A stretch of DNA of 64,000 bases, from positions 9,274 to 73,273 of the forward strand of contig CAZRNU010000002.1 in NCBI GenBank assembly GCA_964601515.1. The letters are read 5' to 3'. This DNA is from PWND01 sp964601515 (GTDB lineage Bacteria > Bacteroidota > Bacteroidia > Bacteroidales > UBA7960). Below are positions 56,075 through 64,000 of the stretch, one piece after another. Within the stretch, counting starts at the first letter, position 1. The number at the start of each line of letters is the position of its first letter. The translations under genes were made by a program, and so were the position numbers. Under the pieces are notes generated by a model. It did no database searches, was not told where the DNA came from, and saw nothing but the letters and a program-made list of their open reading frames with translations.

Positions 56075-56137
56075 ATGAAAATCGGAACATTCATAACATG
56101 GTGGCGTTTATTAATCTCTCTAAAACAAGGGCATTAA
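56075..56137 (+). CDS. trpL: trp leader peptide
   Basis: A 20-codon frame, MKIGTFITWWRLLISLKQGH, with tandem TGG codons at 56099-56104, about 60 bp before a terminator and 234 bp before trpB. Adjacent Trp codons in a short leader upstream of trp gene and terminator fit translation-coupled attenuation. Confidence 0.8.
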   Translation: MKIGTFITWWRLLISLKQGH

Positions 56138-56196
56138 TAAAGGTATAACTATGTATTAACATACAAAGCCGCAAGAATCCCTTGCGGCTTTTTTTA
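56107..56196 (+). promoter_or_regulatory. trp attenuator region and terminator
   Basis: Terminator: AAAGCCGCAAG (56165-56175) pairs perfectly with CTTGCGGCTTT (56181-56191), loop AATCC, then T-rich. A leader hairpin TTTATTAAT (56107-56115) with ATTAATAAA (56133-56141) would be disrupted by a ribosome stalled at the TGG codons. CAAGGG (56126-56131) can pair with CCCTTG (56179-56184) and so compete with the terminator. Confidence 0.7.
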
Positions 56197-56244
56197 TTTA
56201 AAAAATGAGGCACTTTCCTTTTATAGTTGTTTGGACATGGCGTT

Positions 56245-56317
56245 GGCGGGGGCTCCCCCGCCCTGTAAATGCATTTACCCCACGTGGGTGAAGTGTGCAA
56301 TGCTACAAATTTGCACA
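56245..56317. repeat. cluster of consecutive palindromes
   Basis: Four adjacent hairpins: GGCGGGGGCTCCCCCGCC (56245-56262), GTAAATGCATTTAC (56265-56278), CCCACGTGGG (56279-56288) and TGTGCAA/TTGCACA (56294-56300 with 56311-56317). GC-rich first arm is unlike the surrounding sequence. Lies between the trp terminator and trpB. Confidence 0.85.
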
Positions 56318-56370
56318 GCTCATTAAAGCATTATTTTACATTCAAATAACTATCTAAAAATTAAATCATT

Positions 56371-57576
56371 ATGGAAAATATACATATACCAACACATAAA
56401 ACTAAAGTACAACCAATTGCATCAATGCTTAATTATAATGGATTTTATGGGGATTTTGGAGGAGCATACATCCCTCCTGTTTTATCAACTCCTCTAGAAA
56501 AACTCGCTGATTTTTTTGACAGTGAAGTTCGAAAAGAGTCATTTCAAAAAGAGTTTATACACTATCTAAAAACCTATGTAGGCAGGCCTTCTCCATTGTA
56601 TTATGCAAAAAGGTTGAGTGAATTTATAGGGTCGAAAGTTTATTTAAAAAGAGAAGACCTCAATCATACAGGCTCTCACAAAATAAACAATACTATTGGA
56701 CAAATTATTATAGCAAAAAACATGGGAGCAAAAGAAATAATTGCAGAAACCGGTGCCGGACAACATGGAGTAGCAACCGCAACTGCAGCTGCTCTTGTTG
56801 GGATTCCATGCAAAGTGTTTATGGGTGCAATTGATTTAGAAAGGCAAGCTCTAAATGTTAGAAGAATGAAACTGCTTGGAGCAGAAGTAATAAGCACTGA
56901 CCTAGGCACCAAAACGCTAAAAGACGCTGTAGATGCAGCCTTGGGCTACTATATTCAAAATCCTGATTCATATTATTTGCTTGGTTCTCAAGTTGGGCCA
57001 CACCCATATCCGAAAATGGTAGGATATTTTCAAAGTGTAATAGGTCAGGAGGCAAAAACCCAAATTCTTGAGAATGAAGGACGCTTGCCTGATTCAGTTT
57101 TTGCTTGTGTTGGAGGTGGCTCCAATGCTATTGGACTTTTTTCCGGCTTTCTGGAGGATGTGGAAGTTGAGATTTTCGGAGCAGAGGGTGGTGGAATGGC
57201 AACTCTAAACAACACTGCTGCAACATTGTCAATGGGTAAGCCCGCTGTTTTTCAGGGAACATATTCATATTGCCTTGTTGACGAACTGGGCAATCCTGTT
57301 GAATCACACTCAATAGCTGCAGGTCTGGATTACCCGGGGATAAGTCCGCAGCACTCTTTCCTGAAAGAGTCGAGCAGAGCCAAATATTTCGCCATTACAG
57401 ACGAGGAGGCTGTATCAGCTTATAAGCTGTTATCTGAGCTAGAAGGTATCATACCGGCTATTGAATCAAGCCATGCTATTGCCCTGGCAAATAAGGTATT
57501 AAAAGGACAAAACAGACTTTCAATCATCAACTTATCCGGCAGAGGAGATAAAGATGTTGAGCGTGACTTTAATTAG
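56371..57576 (+). CDS. trpB: tryptophan synthase beta chain
   Basis: A 401-residue PLP enzyme that condenses indole with serine. Typical TrpB1 sequence: GRPSPLYYAKRLSEF, KREDLNHTGSHKINN with the Schiff-base Lys, AETGAGQHGVATATAAAL, DLERQALNVRRMKLLGAEV, GGGSNAIGLF and LSGRGDKDV. No trpA or other trp gene is adjacent: downstream genes are on the other strand. The leader peptide above suggests control by charged tRNA-Trp. Confidence 0.97.
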   Translation: MENIHIPTHKTKVQPIASMLNYNGFYGDFGGAYIPPVLSTPLEKLADFFDSEVRKESFQKEFIHYLKTYVGRPSPLYYAKRLSEFIGSKVYLKREDLNHTGSHKINNTIGQIIIAKNMGAKEIIAETGAGQHGVATATAAALVGIPCKVFMGAIDLERQALNVRRMKLLGAEVISTDLGTKTLKDAVDAALGYYIQNPDSYYLLGSQVGPHPYPKMVGYFQSVIGQEAKTQILENEGRLPDSVFACVGGGSNAIGLFSGFLEDVEVEIFGAEGGGMATLNNTAATLSMGKPAVFQGTYSYCLVDELGNPVESHSIAAGLDYPGISPQHSFLKESSRAKYFAITDEEAVSAYKLLSELEGIIPAIESSHAIALANKVLKGQNRLSIINLSGRGDKDVERDFN

Positions 57577-57583
57577 AAATAAA

Positions 57584-57620
57584 AAAAGCAGTGGGAGTTT
57601 CTTATGCTCCTACTGCTTTT
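57584..57620. terminator. bidirectional terminator after trpB
   Basis: AAAAGCAGTGGGAG pairs with CTCCTACTGCTTTT (one G-T pair), loop of 9 nt, A-run on one side and T-run on the other. The stop codon of the convergent 60-residue gene lies inside it. Confidence 0.85.
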
Positions 57621-57784
57621 AAGGCCTCATAAACAAGGAATGCAGGCCAAACAATTGCCTTAAGTAATCCAAGAGCACCCATCCAGAATCCGGTTGCCAT
57701 TGAAATGTAATAAATTGCGGCTCCAATAAATCCTAAACCGTAAACTGCGCTTGAAGGTCCTGAGTGTTGAATGTTTTTTGACAT
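57602..57784 (-). CDS. small membrane protein, conserved-looking
   Basis: A 60-residue protein, MSKNIQHSGPSSAVYGLGFI..., with two hydrophobic helices (AVYGLGFIGAAIYYIS and GALGLLKAIVWPAFLVYEAL). Comparable small proteins recur in Bacteroidota. Last gene of the minus-strand unit that starts with the TPR kinase; 15 bp after the methyltransferase stop. Function unknown. Confidence 0.7.
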   Translation of the reverse strand: MSKNIQHSGPSSAVYGLGFIGAAIYYISMATGFWMGALGLLKAIVWPAFLVYEALKAVGA

Positions 57785-57799
57785 AGCTGTAAGTGTTTG

Positions 57800-58573
57800 T
57801 TAATGATTTTTTTGCAATAACCATATTCCGGTTACAAGCTCTTTTTCATGCATGTAATTTTCAAATTCCTGATTTTTAATATACTCCTGAAACAACTCCT
57901 TTTTTTCAGGATATTTATTCATTAATTCTTTCGACCTTTTAACAATTCCATCAAATATAACCATATCTGAGCTATTAATTTGCTGCTCGTTAAAAATTAT
58001 TTCTTTTGTAATAAAAAACCTTGCTGATTTTATGTGTTCATAAAACTCAGACTCCCTATGACAACGGTTGTAATTTAGAGCTGATTTATCAGGTAAAAAG
58101 CCATCATCAAGAAGCACATATCCTCCGGGTTTAAGAATTTCAGAAACTTTAGATAATGTTTCCTTCAAAACTCCCAAAACATTGCCGATTGCACCAAGCA
58201 CAACAATATCATAATCTTTTTCAGATGCGATAAGCATTCTAACGTCACCAACAACAAAATTGCATTTTGCTTCTACATTATGCAGTTTTGCGTATTTTTC
58301 GGCTTCATCAATAAACTGAGGAACAGCGTCAATGCCTTTTATCTGAGCATTTATTTCTTTAGCAATTTTTATTGAAACAACACCCTTGCCACAACATACA
58401 TCAAGAATCTTTGGATTTTCAATTTTAACAAACTCCAGTATTAGCTCTAACATAACTTCCGGATCTGTCCCAATTTCAAGAATATCCTGTAAAATATATG
58501 GCAGAAACGGAAATATTTCAGGATTATAACCATCAAGAGAGTTAGCAACACAATTTTTTAGATTATCTATCAT
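57800..58573 (-). CDS. class I SAM-dependent methyltransferase
   Basis: A 257-residue protein. Motif I ILDVCCGKGVVSIKIAKEI, motif II GIDAVPQFIDEAEKYA and motif III VVGDVRMLI, with DIVVLGAIGNVLG, show a Rossmann methyltransferase. The substrate is unknown. Read 25 bp downstream of the TPR kinase gene and before the small membrane protein. Confidence 0.88.
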   Translation of the reverse strand: MIDNLKNCVANSLDGYNPEIFPFLPYILQDILEIGTDPEVMLELILEFVKIENPKILDVCCGKGVVSIKIAKEINAQIKGIDAVPQFIDEAEKYAKLHNVEAKCNFVVGDVRMLIASEKDYDIVVLGAIGNVLGVLKETLSKVSEILKPGGYVLLDDGFLPDKSALNYNRCHRESEFYEHIKSARFFITKEIIFNEQQINSSDMVIFDGIVKRSKELMNKYPEKKELFQEYIKNQEFENYMHEKELVTGIWLLQKNH

Positions 58574-58598
58574 ACTTTATCAAAAGCTTTTAAAACAG

Positions 58599-60881
58599 TT
58601 AAGTATCAATTGTTTTGTCATACTGACCAACTTTTGCTTTTACAGTAAACCAAAAACTACTGCCAACATTTACTTCGCTTTCAAACCCTATTTCTCCGCC
58701 CTGCATTTTTGCTAATTCCTTACAAATAGACAATCCAAGACCTGATCCATCATGCCCTCTAATGTCAGTTTGGTCAATTTGTCCAAATGGAATAAACAAA
58801 GAATTGCGTTTTTCTTTTTTGACACCAACACCTGTATCTCTAACCTCAATTCTTAAAGTAATTTCATTATTAGCAATATTACTGCCTATAAGTGATGAGA
58901 TAATAGAAATCTTCCCTTTATCAGTATACTTAACAGCATTTAGAACAAGATTATTAATAATTTGCATAATTCTACCCCTATCAGCAATAACATAATCAGG
59001 AATATCATCATCAATCTCAACAAAAAATTCAATATCCTTATTACAAATAGTGCTGAACAATTTATTTGCATCTAACATTAAATTCTCGAACTTAAAAAGT
59101 CTCACATTAAGCTTAAGCTCTCCAGATTCAATTTTTGCATAGTCGAGTATTTGATTTATGATTTCCTGGAGATTTTCTGATGACTGCTTTAGAGTAGAAA
59201 TATAATCTTTTTGGTCATCATCCAATTCTGTTTTCTTCAAGATATCTATCATACCTACCAATCCTGTGAGTGGAGTGCGAATCTCATGGCTCATATTAGC
59301 AAGAAAGTTTTGCTTAAATTCCAATGATCTTTGAATTGCCAATAGTCTGTTTTTTTTCTTTCTTTGTATAAAACCATAAGCTAAAACCAACAGCAATAAT
59401 GCAAGTAGTACAAATCCAACAATTAAATAGTTTCTAATATTTTTCTGATAAACAAGTTCTTCCTCAAACAAAGCTTCAGATTTTTCCTTTTCAAGCCTTG
59501 CAATTTCCTTCTCTTTCTCATATCTGTATTCGAATTCTAATCCAATTGTTTTTCTAATATTTTCTTCACTTTTGATACTATCACTTAAATTTTTATTTAT
59601 AATATGAAATTTGTATGCCTCTTCATATAATCCAATTTTTGCCGCACTGTGAGACAAAATTTCTGCAGCTTTCTGCCTTAGCTTAATTTCTCCAATCTCA
59701 TTTGCCAGCTGATAAGCAAATCGGCTATGAGAATATGCATTAGGAAAATCATTCTGATTAAAAAAAAGCTCGCCCAATCCGGCGTTACCCCATGCTTCAA
59801 TAGATTTAATACCTATTTCTTTACTCAGAGAAATAGCTTTAAGGAAGTATTCATGTGACTTTTTATAATTCTTGAGACTAAGATATGCATTTGCAACATT
59901 ATTGAAAGTAAGAGCCATATCATTTTTATCGCCAATTTCAGTTTTGATATTTAGTGACTCATAATAATACTTCAAAGCATTCCGGTATTCTCCAATATTT
60001 TGATAAATATGACCAATATTGTTATATCCTGTAGAAATTCCGGCTTTATCTCCCAGTTCTTTCCTAATTTCCAGTGCTTTTTCATAATAGCTTAAAGCAG
60101 CATCATAATCACCCTGCATATCATAAATTACTCCGATATTATTGTAACTCATAGCCACCCCTCTTCTGTCAAGTAATTCTTCTCTGATTTTCAAGGATTT
60201 TTGATAATATTCCAAGGCACGGGGATAATCACCTTTAAGTTTATAAATTACACCCAAATTATTATAACTACCTGCCATTCCTGATGCCTCACCACTTTGC
60301 TCTCTAATCTCTAGTGCTTTATGATAATGTTCAAGAGCGGAATCATAATCGCCCTGAAAATAAAATATATTTCCAATATTATTATAGGCCAATGTTTTGA
60401 TAGTAGGATCTTCAAAAAAATCACTAATTTCCAGTGATTTATTAAAGTATTCTAAAGCCTTCTCTAAATCGCCCATATAGCTGTATGCAGTTCCCAGGCT
60501 ATTCAAACAGTTAAAAACACCATACATTCTATCAATCTCATAAAACAAATCCATAGAATAATTCAGATGAAATATAGCCTTTTCGTAATCAGGCATGGAG
60601 ATATTAACAACACCAATAATTCTATTACTTTCAGCCTTTCCAAAATCATAATCAATAATATTAGACAATGAATCAGCCTCAAAAGCATACTTTAATGAAA
60701 CCGAATGACTTGATCTGGTGTAAAGACTCGCTAACTTATTAAGAACATTTACTCTTGTAGTGTCTACTCCCTTGCTATTTGCAAGTATATTTTGCAAACT
60801 GTCTATTTCCGACATTTGACTATATGTCATCGACTGCAATGAAACCAAGACAAATAAAAGGAGTAATCTTTTTGAAAGCAT
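58599..60881 (-). CDS. TPR sensor histidine kinase
   Basis: A 760-residue kinase. Signal peptide (1-21), about nine to ten TPR units (50-440; recurrent pattern YNNIGxIYxxxGDYxxALxYYxKALxIxxE), membrane helix (IRNYLIVGFVLLALLLLVLAYGFI, about 480-505), HisKA with H532 in FLANMSHEIRTPLTG and HATPase (INNLVLNAVKYTDKG, DTGVGVK, GSGLGLSI). No receiver domain. TPR part is on the outer side, so it senses an extracytoplasmic partner. A minus TATTTTTG box lies 40 bp upstream. Confidence 0.95.
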   Translation of the reverse strand: MLSKRLLLLFVLVSLQSMTYSQMSEIDSLQNILANSKGVDTTRVNVLNKLASLYTRSSHSVSLKYAFEADSLSNIIDYDFGKAESNRIIGVVNISMPDYEKAIFHLNYSMDLFYEIDRMYGVFNCLNSLGTAYSYMGDLEKALEYFNKSLEISDFFEDPTIKTLAYNNIGNIFYFQGDYDSALEHYHKALEIREQSGEASGMAGSYNNLGVIYKLKGDYPRALEYYQKSLKIREELLDRRGVAMSYNNIGVIYDMQGDYDAALSYYEKALEIRKELGDKAGISTGYNNIGHIYQNIGEYRNALKYYYESLNIKTEIGDKNDMALTFNNVANAYLSLKNYKKSHEYFLKAISLSKEIGIKSIEAWGNAGLGELFFNQNDFPNAYSHSRFAYQLANEIGEIKLRQKAAEILSHSAAKIGLYEEAYKFHIINKNLSDSIKSEENIRKTIGLEFEYRYEKEKEIARLEKEKSEALFEEELVYQKNIRNYLIVGFVLLALLLLVLAYGFIQRKKKNRLLAIQRSLEFKQNFLANMSHEIRTPLTGLVGMIDILKKTELDDDQKDYISTLKQSSENLQEIINQILDYAKIESGELKLNVRLFKFENLMLDANKLFSTICNKDIEFFVEIDDDIPDYVIADRGRIMQIINNLVLNAVKYTDKGKISIISSLIGSNIANNEITLRIEVRDTGVGVKKEKRNSLFIPFGQIDQTDIRGHDGSGLGLSICKELAKMQGGEIGFESEVNVGSSFWFTVKAKVGQYDKTIDT

Positions 60882-60920
60882 AAAACTATTAATTCAAATT
60901 GGCTATTAAAAAACTTCAAT

Positions 60921-60928
60921 CAAAAATA
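60921..60928 (-). promoter_or_regulatory. -7 box of the TPR kinase unit
   Basis: Minus-strand TATTTTTG, exact match to TAnnTTTG, 40 bp before the kinase start. Confidence 0.5.
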
Positions 60929-61024
60929 CTCAATAAGCAATTACAAATTACTAGGTTTAATACTTAGGTAGAAATACTTGAAATATATTTTCAATAAAAA
61001 ACTCAAAATTTATAAGCGAACCTT

Positions 61025-61032
61025 TATTTTTG
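61025..61032 (+). promoter_or_regulatory. -7 box of the radical SAM gene
   Basis: TATTTTTG, exact match to TAnnTTTG. It lies between an in-frame ATG at 60978 and the ATG at 61047, so the latter is the likely start. Confidence 0.55.
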
Positions 61033-61046
61033 CAAAAAACAAATTA

Positions 61047-61937
61047 ATGTTTTACCAACCCATACAATACAGCGAACCACTGTTTCGACCGCCGGGAGAA
61101 GCCAATTCTGCAATTATACAGGCTACTATAGGATGTTCATGGAATGAGTGTGCATTTTGTGAGATGTACACTTCTAAGAAATTTAAAGTAAGAGATTTTG
61201 AGGATTTAAAAAAGGATATAAAAACGCTTTCTGAATATTATAAAGGTTATGTAAAAAAAGTATTTCTGGCAGATGGAGATGCGATGGTATTGTCGGCAAA
61301 TAAACTTATGCCCATTATTAATGAGATAAACCTCCAATTCGGCAAACTTCAGAGAATTTCATCATACGCAATGCCAAGAAACATTTTGTCGAAAACGGAG
61401 TCGGAGTTGATAGAATTAAGAGAAGCCGGACTGAAATTGCTTTATATAGGAATAGAAACAGGAGACGATGAACTTCTAAATCTTATAAACAAAGGAGAAA
61501 CATACAATTCTACAGTGGAAGGAATTTTGAAAGCACATGAAGCAGGCATTGATACTTCTATAATGATTTTAAACGGATTAGGCGGCAAAAAATATAGCGA
61601 GCAACATGCTGTGAAATCGGCTGAAATAATTAGTAAAGTAAATCCAAAATTCCTTTCGACTCTAACTTTGAGTTTGCCATTCGGACAGGAGCATTTCAAA
61701 ACAAGATTTTTAGGTGATTACGTTCAGCAAAGTGTTGTTGAGTTGATTGAAGAACTTAAGATTTTTATTGAAAACTTGAATGTAAATAATGTGATTTACC
61801 GAAGCAATCATGTTTCAAACAATTTGATACTTGCCGGGACTCTCAATAAAGACAAGGAAGAATTACTAAGTCAGATTGATGTTGCCATAAAAGAAACTCC
61901 CCGACATTTGATGCCAAGGAGGTCCGGTATTTTATAA
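61047..61937 (+). CDS. radical SAM protein
   Basis: An approximately 296-residue radical SAM enzyme. Start 61047 (MFYQPIQYSEPLFRPPGEA) is chosen because of the promoter box just upstream. The cluster site reads GCSWNECAFCEMY, a CX4CX2C spacing rather than the usual CX3CX2C, as in some relatives of the elongator-like/COG1032 groups. LADGDAMVL, YIGIETGDDELL and MILNGLGG follow the standard barrel pattern. No characterised substrate; no partner gene adjacent. Confidence 0.88.
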   Translation: MFYQPIQYSEPLFRPPGEANSAIIQATIGCSWNECAFCEMYTSKKFKVRDFEDLKKDIKTLSEYYKGYVKKVFLADGDAMVLSANKLMPIINEINLQFGKLQRISSYAMPRNILSKTESELIELREAGLKLLYIGIETGDDELLNLINKGETYNSTVEGILKAHEAGIDTSIMILNGLGGKKYSEQHAVKSAEIISKVNPKFLSTLTLSLPFGQEHFKTRFLGDYVQQSVVELIEELKIFIENLNVNNVIYRSNHVSNNLILAGTLNKDKEELLSQIDVAIKETPRHLMPRRSGIL

Positions 61938-61980
61938 GAATTTGTTCCCGCAGATTGCGCAGATATTAGCAGTTATAAAG
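61938..61980. repeat. dispersed-repeat-like spacer
   Basis: CCCGCAGATTGCGCAGATAT (61947-61966) in the short convergent gap resembles the GCAGA-rich dispersed repeat seen near 21.2 kb. Confidence 0.4.
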
Positions 61981-63903
61981 CTATAACTTCTCAATTGCCA
62001 TAAGCGGTTGGCCTTTTGTAACTTTGGTGCCGTTTTCTACTAAAATCTTGACAATCTTACATTTTACAGGCGATTGAATTTCGTTAAAAAGCTTCATTGC
62101 TTCAAGAATACAAATGGTATCACCTGCATTTACAGTTTTACCTTCTTCAACAAAAGGAGGTTTATTTTCTGATGCAGAACGGTAGAAAGTCCCTGCCATT
62201 ACAGCATCAATCGTTTCTGATGCAACAACTGTAACAGCCTCAGCTTTCTTTTCTTGTTTTGCAGCAACTTCTACCTGTTTCTCTTGAACTTTTTCTTCTG
62301 CAGCATCGAAAGAGAAGCTTTTAGATGCACCATTACCCGAGCGTAGTGCAAGATTGAAATCTCCTTTTTTAATAACTATCTCGCTCAACTGCATCTTAGC
62401 AGCCTTTTCAATTATTGAGTTTATACCAGAATAATCATCAGGATTAAGCAGCTGTTCCATTGATTCAGCTTTTGGCTCTTCCTTTTTAGGCTTGAAAGCT
62501 GCACATTCAATCTCAGCAGGAGAAGGTGTTTTCTTATTTTCAGGCAATGCTCTCCACTTGAAGAATTCCATTGCAACTTCTGGGAAAAGGCAATAAGAAA
62601 GAATATCTTCCTCGCTTTTTATTAGCTCTGGATTTGAAATATTTTTTGTAGCAGTTGGAAGGATTGGTTTCAAATCATCTGCCGGTCGGTGATCAATCTG
62701 CTTTTCAGTTCCAAGAATTTTCTTTATCAGCTTTGGATCAATTGGAGCAGGCGGACGACCATACATTCCTTTTACATAATTCTTAACTTCCTGAGGAACC
62801 ATTTTATATCTTTCTCCCGTAAGAACATTCATTACAGCCTGAGTTCCAACAATCTGACTTGTAGGAGTAACCAACGGAGGATAACCCAAGTCTTTTCTAA
62901 CTTTTGAAACTTCCTCAAGAGCTTCGTCAAGTTTATCGAGAGCACCTTGTTGCTCAAGCTGTGAGCGGAAGTTAGAAATCATTCCACCCGGAATCTGATG
63001 AATAAGTATTTCTGAATCAATAACAGGCTCAAAACCTCTTGGTTTACATCTTTGTGGATTTAGCTTATTAAAGTATTTGTTTACTTCTCGTAAAATCTCT
63101 ACATCCAGTTTCACTTCAAACTCTGTTTCGCTAAAAGCAGCCACAAATGTTTCAACAGGAGGCTGAGACGAGAAACCTGCAAGAGCAGAAATAGCTGTAT
63201 CTATAGCACCTGCACCGGCTTTAACTCCATCAAAATATGCTGAATAAGCCATACCACTTGTTGCATGGCAATGCAGCTGAATTGGGATATGAAGTTCTTT
63301 CTTTAATGCCGTTACCAAGTCTTTTGCCATTACCGGCGATAGAATTCCTGCCATATCTTTTATACACAAAGAGTCTATCCCCATATCAACCTGCTCCTTA
63401 GCATCCTGAACGTACTTTTTCACGGTATGAACAGGGCTAATTGTATATGACAAAGTTCCTTGAGCATGACCACCATGTTTTTTCACAGCTTTGATAGCAG
63501 CCTGAAGGTTTCTGGAATCGTTGAGGGCATCAAAAATTCTGAAAATGTCTATTCCATTATCGTGGGCTGCACCAACAAATCGATCGACCAAATCATCGGG
63601 ATAGTTTTTATATCCAACTATATTCTGACCTCTCAGAAGCATCTGCAGAGGAGTGTTTTTGGCTTTTGACTTAATCATACGAAGTCTTTCCCATGGGTCT
63701 TCGTACAAGAACCTGAGACAAACATCGAATGTGGCACCACCCCAAACTTCCAGGGAGTAATACCCAACTTTGTCAATTAGCTCAATGATATTCATGATAT
63801 CATCTGTTCTCATTCTAGTAGCCCACAACGACTGGTGACCGTCTCTAAGAGTTGTGTCTGTTATTCTTAAAATTTCTTTTTTCTTAGTCATATTATATTT
63901 CAT
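61981..63903 (-). CDS. oadA: biotin-dependent carboxyltransferase (oxaloacetate decarboxylase alpha / pyruvate carboxylase B)
   Basis: A 640-residue fusion of a carboxyltransferase domain and a biotin carrier. N-terminal HMGL-like domain (TDTTLRDGHQSLWATRMRT, ALNDSRNLQAAIKAVKKHGG, HCHATSGMAY), conserved carboxyltransferase region to about 460, an Ala/Pro/Lys/Glu linker, and a C-terminal biotinyl domain with EAMKLFNE, biotin-Lys604. It may act as the alpha subunit of a sodium-pump decarboxylase or as pyruvate carboxylase subunit B; no beta or gamma subunit is present nearby. Start may be 63903 or Met5 (63891). Confidence 0.9.
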   Translation of the reverse strand: MKYNMTKKKEILRITDTTLRDGHQSLWATRMRTDDIMNIIELIDKVGYYSLEVWGGATFDVCLRFLYEDPWERLRMIKSKAKNTPLQMLLRGQNIVGYKNYPDDLVDRFVGAAHDNGIDIFRIFDALNDSRNLQAAIKAVKKHGGHAQGTLSYTISPVHTVKKYVQDAKEQVDMGIDSLCIKDMAGILSPVMAKDLVTALKKELHIPIQLHCHATSGMAYSAYFDGVKAGAGAIDTAISALAGFSSQPPVETFVAAFSETEFEVKLDVEILREVNKYFNKLNPQRCKPRGFEPVIDSEILIHQIPGGMISNFRSQLEQQGALDKLDEALEEVSKVRKDLGYPPLVTPTSQIVGTQAVMNVLTGERYKMVPQEVKNYVKGMYGRPPAPIDPKLIKKILGTEKQIDHRPADDLKPILPTATKNISNPELIKSEEDILSYCLFPEVAMEFFKWRALPENKKTPSPAEIECAAFKPKKEEPKAESMEQLLNPDDYSGINSIIEKAAKMQLSEIVIKKGDFNLALRSGNGASKSFSFDAAEEKVQEKQVEVAAKQEKKAEAVTVVASETIDAVMAGTFYRSASENKPPFVEEGKTVNAGDTICILEAMKLFNEIQSPVKCKIVKILVENGTKVTKGQPLMAIEKL

Positions 63904-63909
63904 TTTTTT

Positions 63910-63945
63910 ACTACGGAGACACGGAGAGCATGGAGTTGCACTGAG
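63910..63945. repeat. dispersed repeat copy
   Basis: CTACGGAGACACGGAGAGCA (63911-63930) is the inverse-orientation relative of CTCTCCGTGCCTCCGTGG at 21079, on the same theme of degenerate intergenic repeats. The gene order after 63946 is outside the window. Confidence 0.55.
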
Positions 63946-64000
63946 AAAGTATTATTTTTTGTGTAATGACAATCCAATATCTTATGTATGGCATTTATTT

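Noticed and set aside
60978..61046. Upstream start of the radical SAM gene
   Set aside because: The -7 box lies between the two ATGs, and the added residues have no family counterpart.
1..64000. tRNA, rRNA, CRISPR arrays, transposases, integrases
   Set aside because: None was seen on reading intergenic regions and coding frames; a small tRNA could not be excluded without a covariance search.

Overview
The window reads as a chromosome segment from a low-GC member of the Bacteroidota, most likely an anaerobic or microaerobic Bacteroidales/Marinilabiliales-type organism. That placement is inferred, not computed. It rests on families typical of the phylum (the domain families known as DUF4301, DUF2851, DUF4197, DUF6132 and DUF6588, and TlpA proteins with a DUF4369 domain), on repeated promoter -7 boxes of the form TAnnTTTG in place of strong Shine-Dalgarno sites, and on an oxygen-sensitive-looking Fe-S flavoprotein complex followed by a rubrerythrin-like protein. 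No rRNA, tRNA, CRISPR array, prophage or insertion sequence was seen.

Layout. 1-10.1 kb: truncated tgt, lptG-type permease, a small membrane protein that overlaps it tail to tail, two thioredoxin-fold proteins, a DUF4197 lipoprotein, a dihydroorotate dehydrogenase-like protein, a nucleoside kinase, an amidohydrolase lipoprotein, a short hexanucleotide tandem repeat and a TlpA-like protein. 10.1-14.3 kb: a minus-strand unit of a protein with no recognised family, a trypsin-like protease with a zinc ribbon, and a DUF4301 protein, preceded by a promoter and a strongly structured leader or small RNA. 14.5-21.1 kb: a three-gene HydC/HydB/NuoG-like complex whose large subunit carries an inserted GltD module and a degenerate molybdopterin domain, then a rubrerythrin-like ferritin. 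21.4-25.0 kb: DUF6588 barrel protein, rny, 6S RNA, zapA and a coiled-coil partner. 25.1-41.6 kb: DUF2851, two tandem histidine kinases (one lacking its phospho-acceptor His), trxB, two paralogous outer-membrane barrels, a REC-kinase hybrid also lacking its His, a serpin, a hybrid kinase with its own Hpt protein, DUF58 and trxA. 41.7-49.2 kb: dnaE, typA and a Cache-HAMP-GAF protein. 49.4-57.6 kb: the his operon (hisG-D-CB-H-A-F-IE) behind a His-codon leader peptide and attenuator, then a solitary trpB behind a Trp-Trp leader peptide and terminator. 57.6-64 kb: small membrane protein, methyltransferase, TPR histidine kinase, radical SAM protein, and a biotin-dependent carboxyltransferase subunit.

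How it fits together. The window mixes housekeeping genes (tRNA modification, LPS export, DNA replication, RNA turnover, cell division) with amino-acid biosynthesis under translation-coupled attenuation and with redox/electron-carrier genes. The most noteworthy items are the GltD-containing Fe-S flavoprotein complex with a vestigial molybdopterin domain, the two attenuators, the HisC-HisB fusion without a histinol-phosphate phosphatase domain, the pseudo-kinases beside intact kinases, and a structured RNA at 14.1-14.25 kb. All family names come from reading the sequence and from memory; no database search was run.
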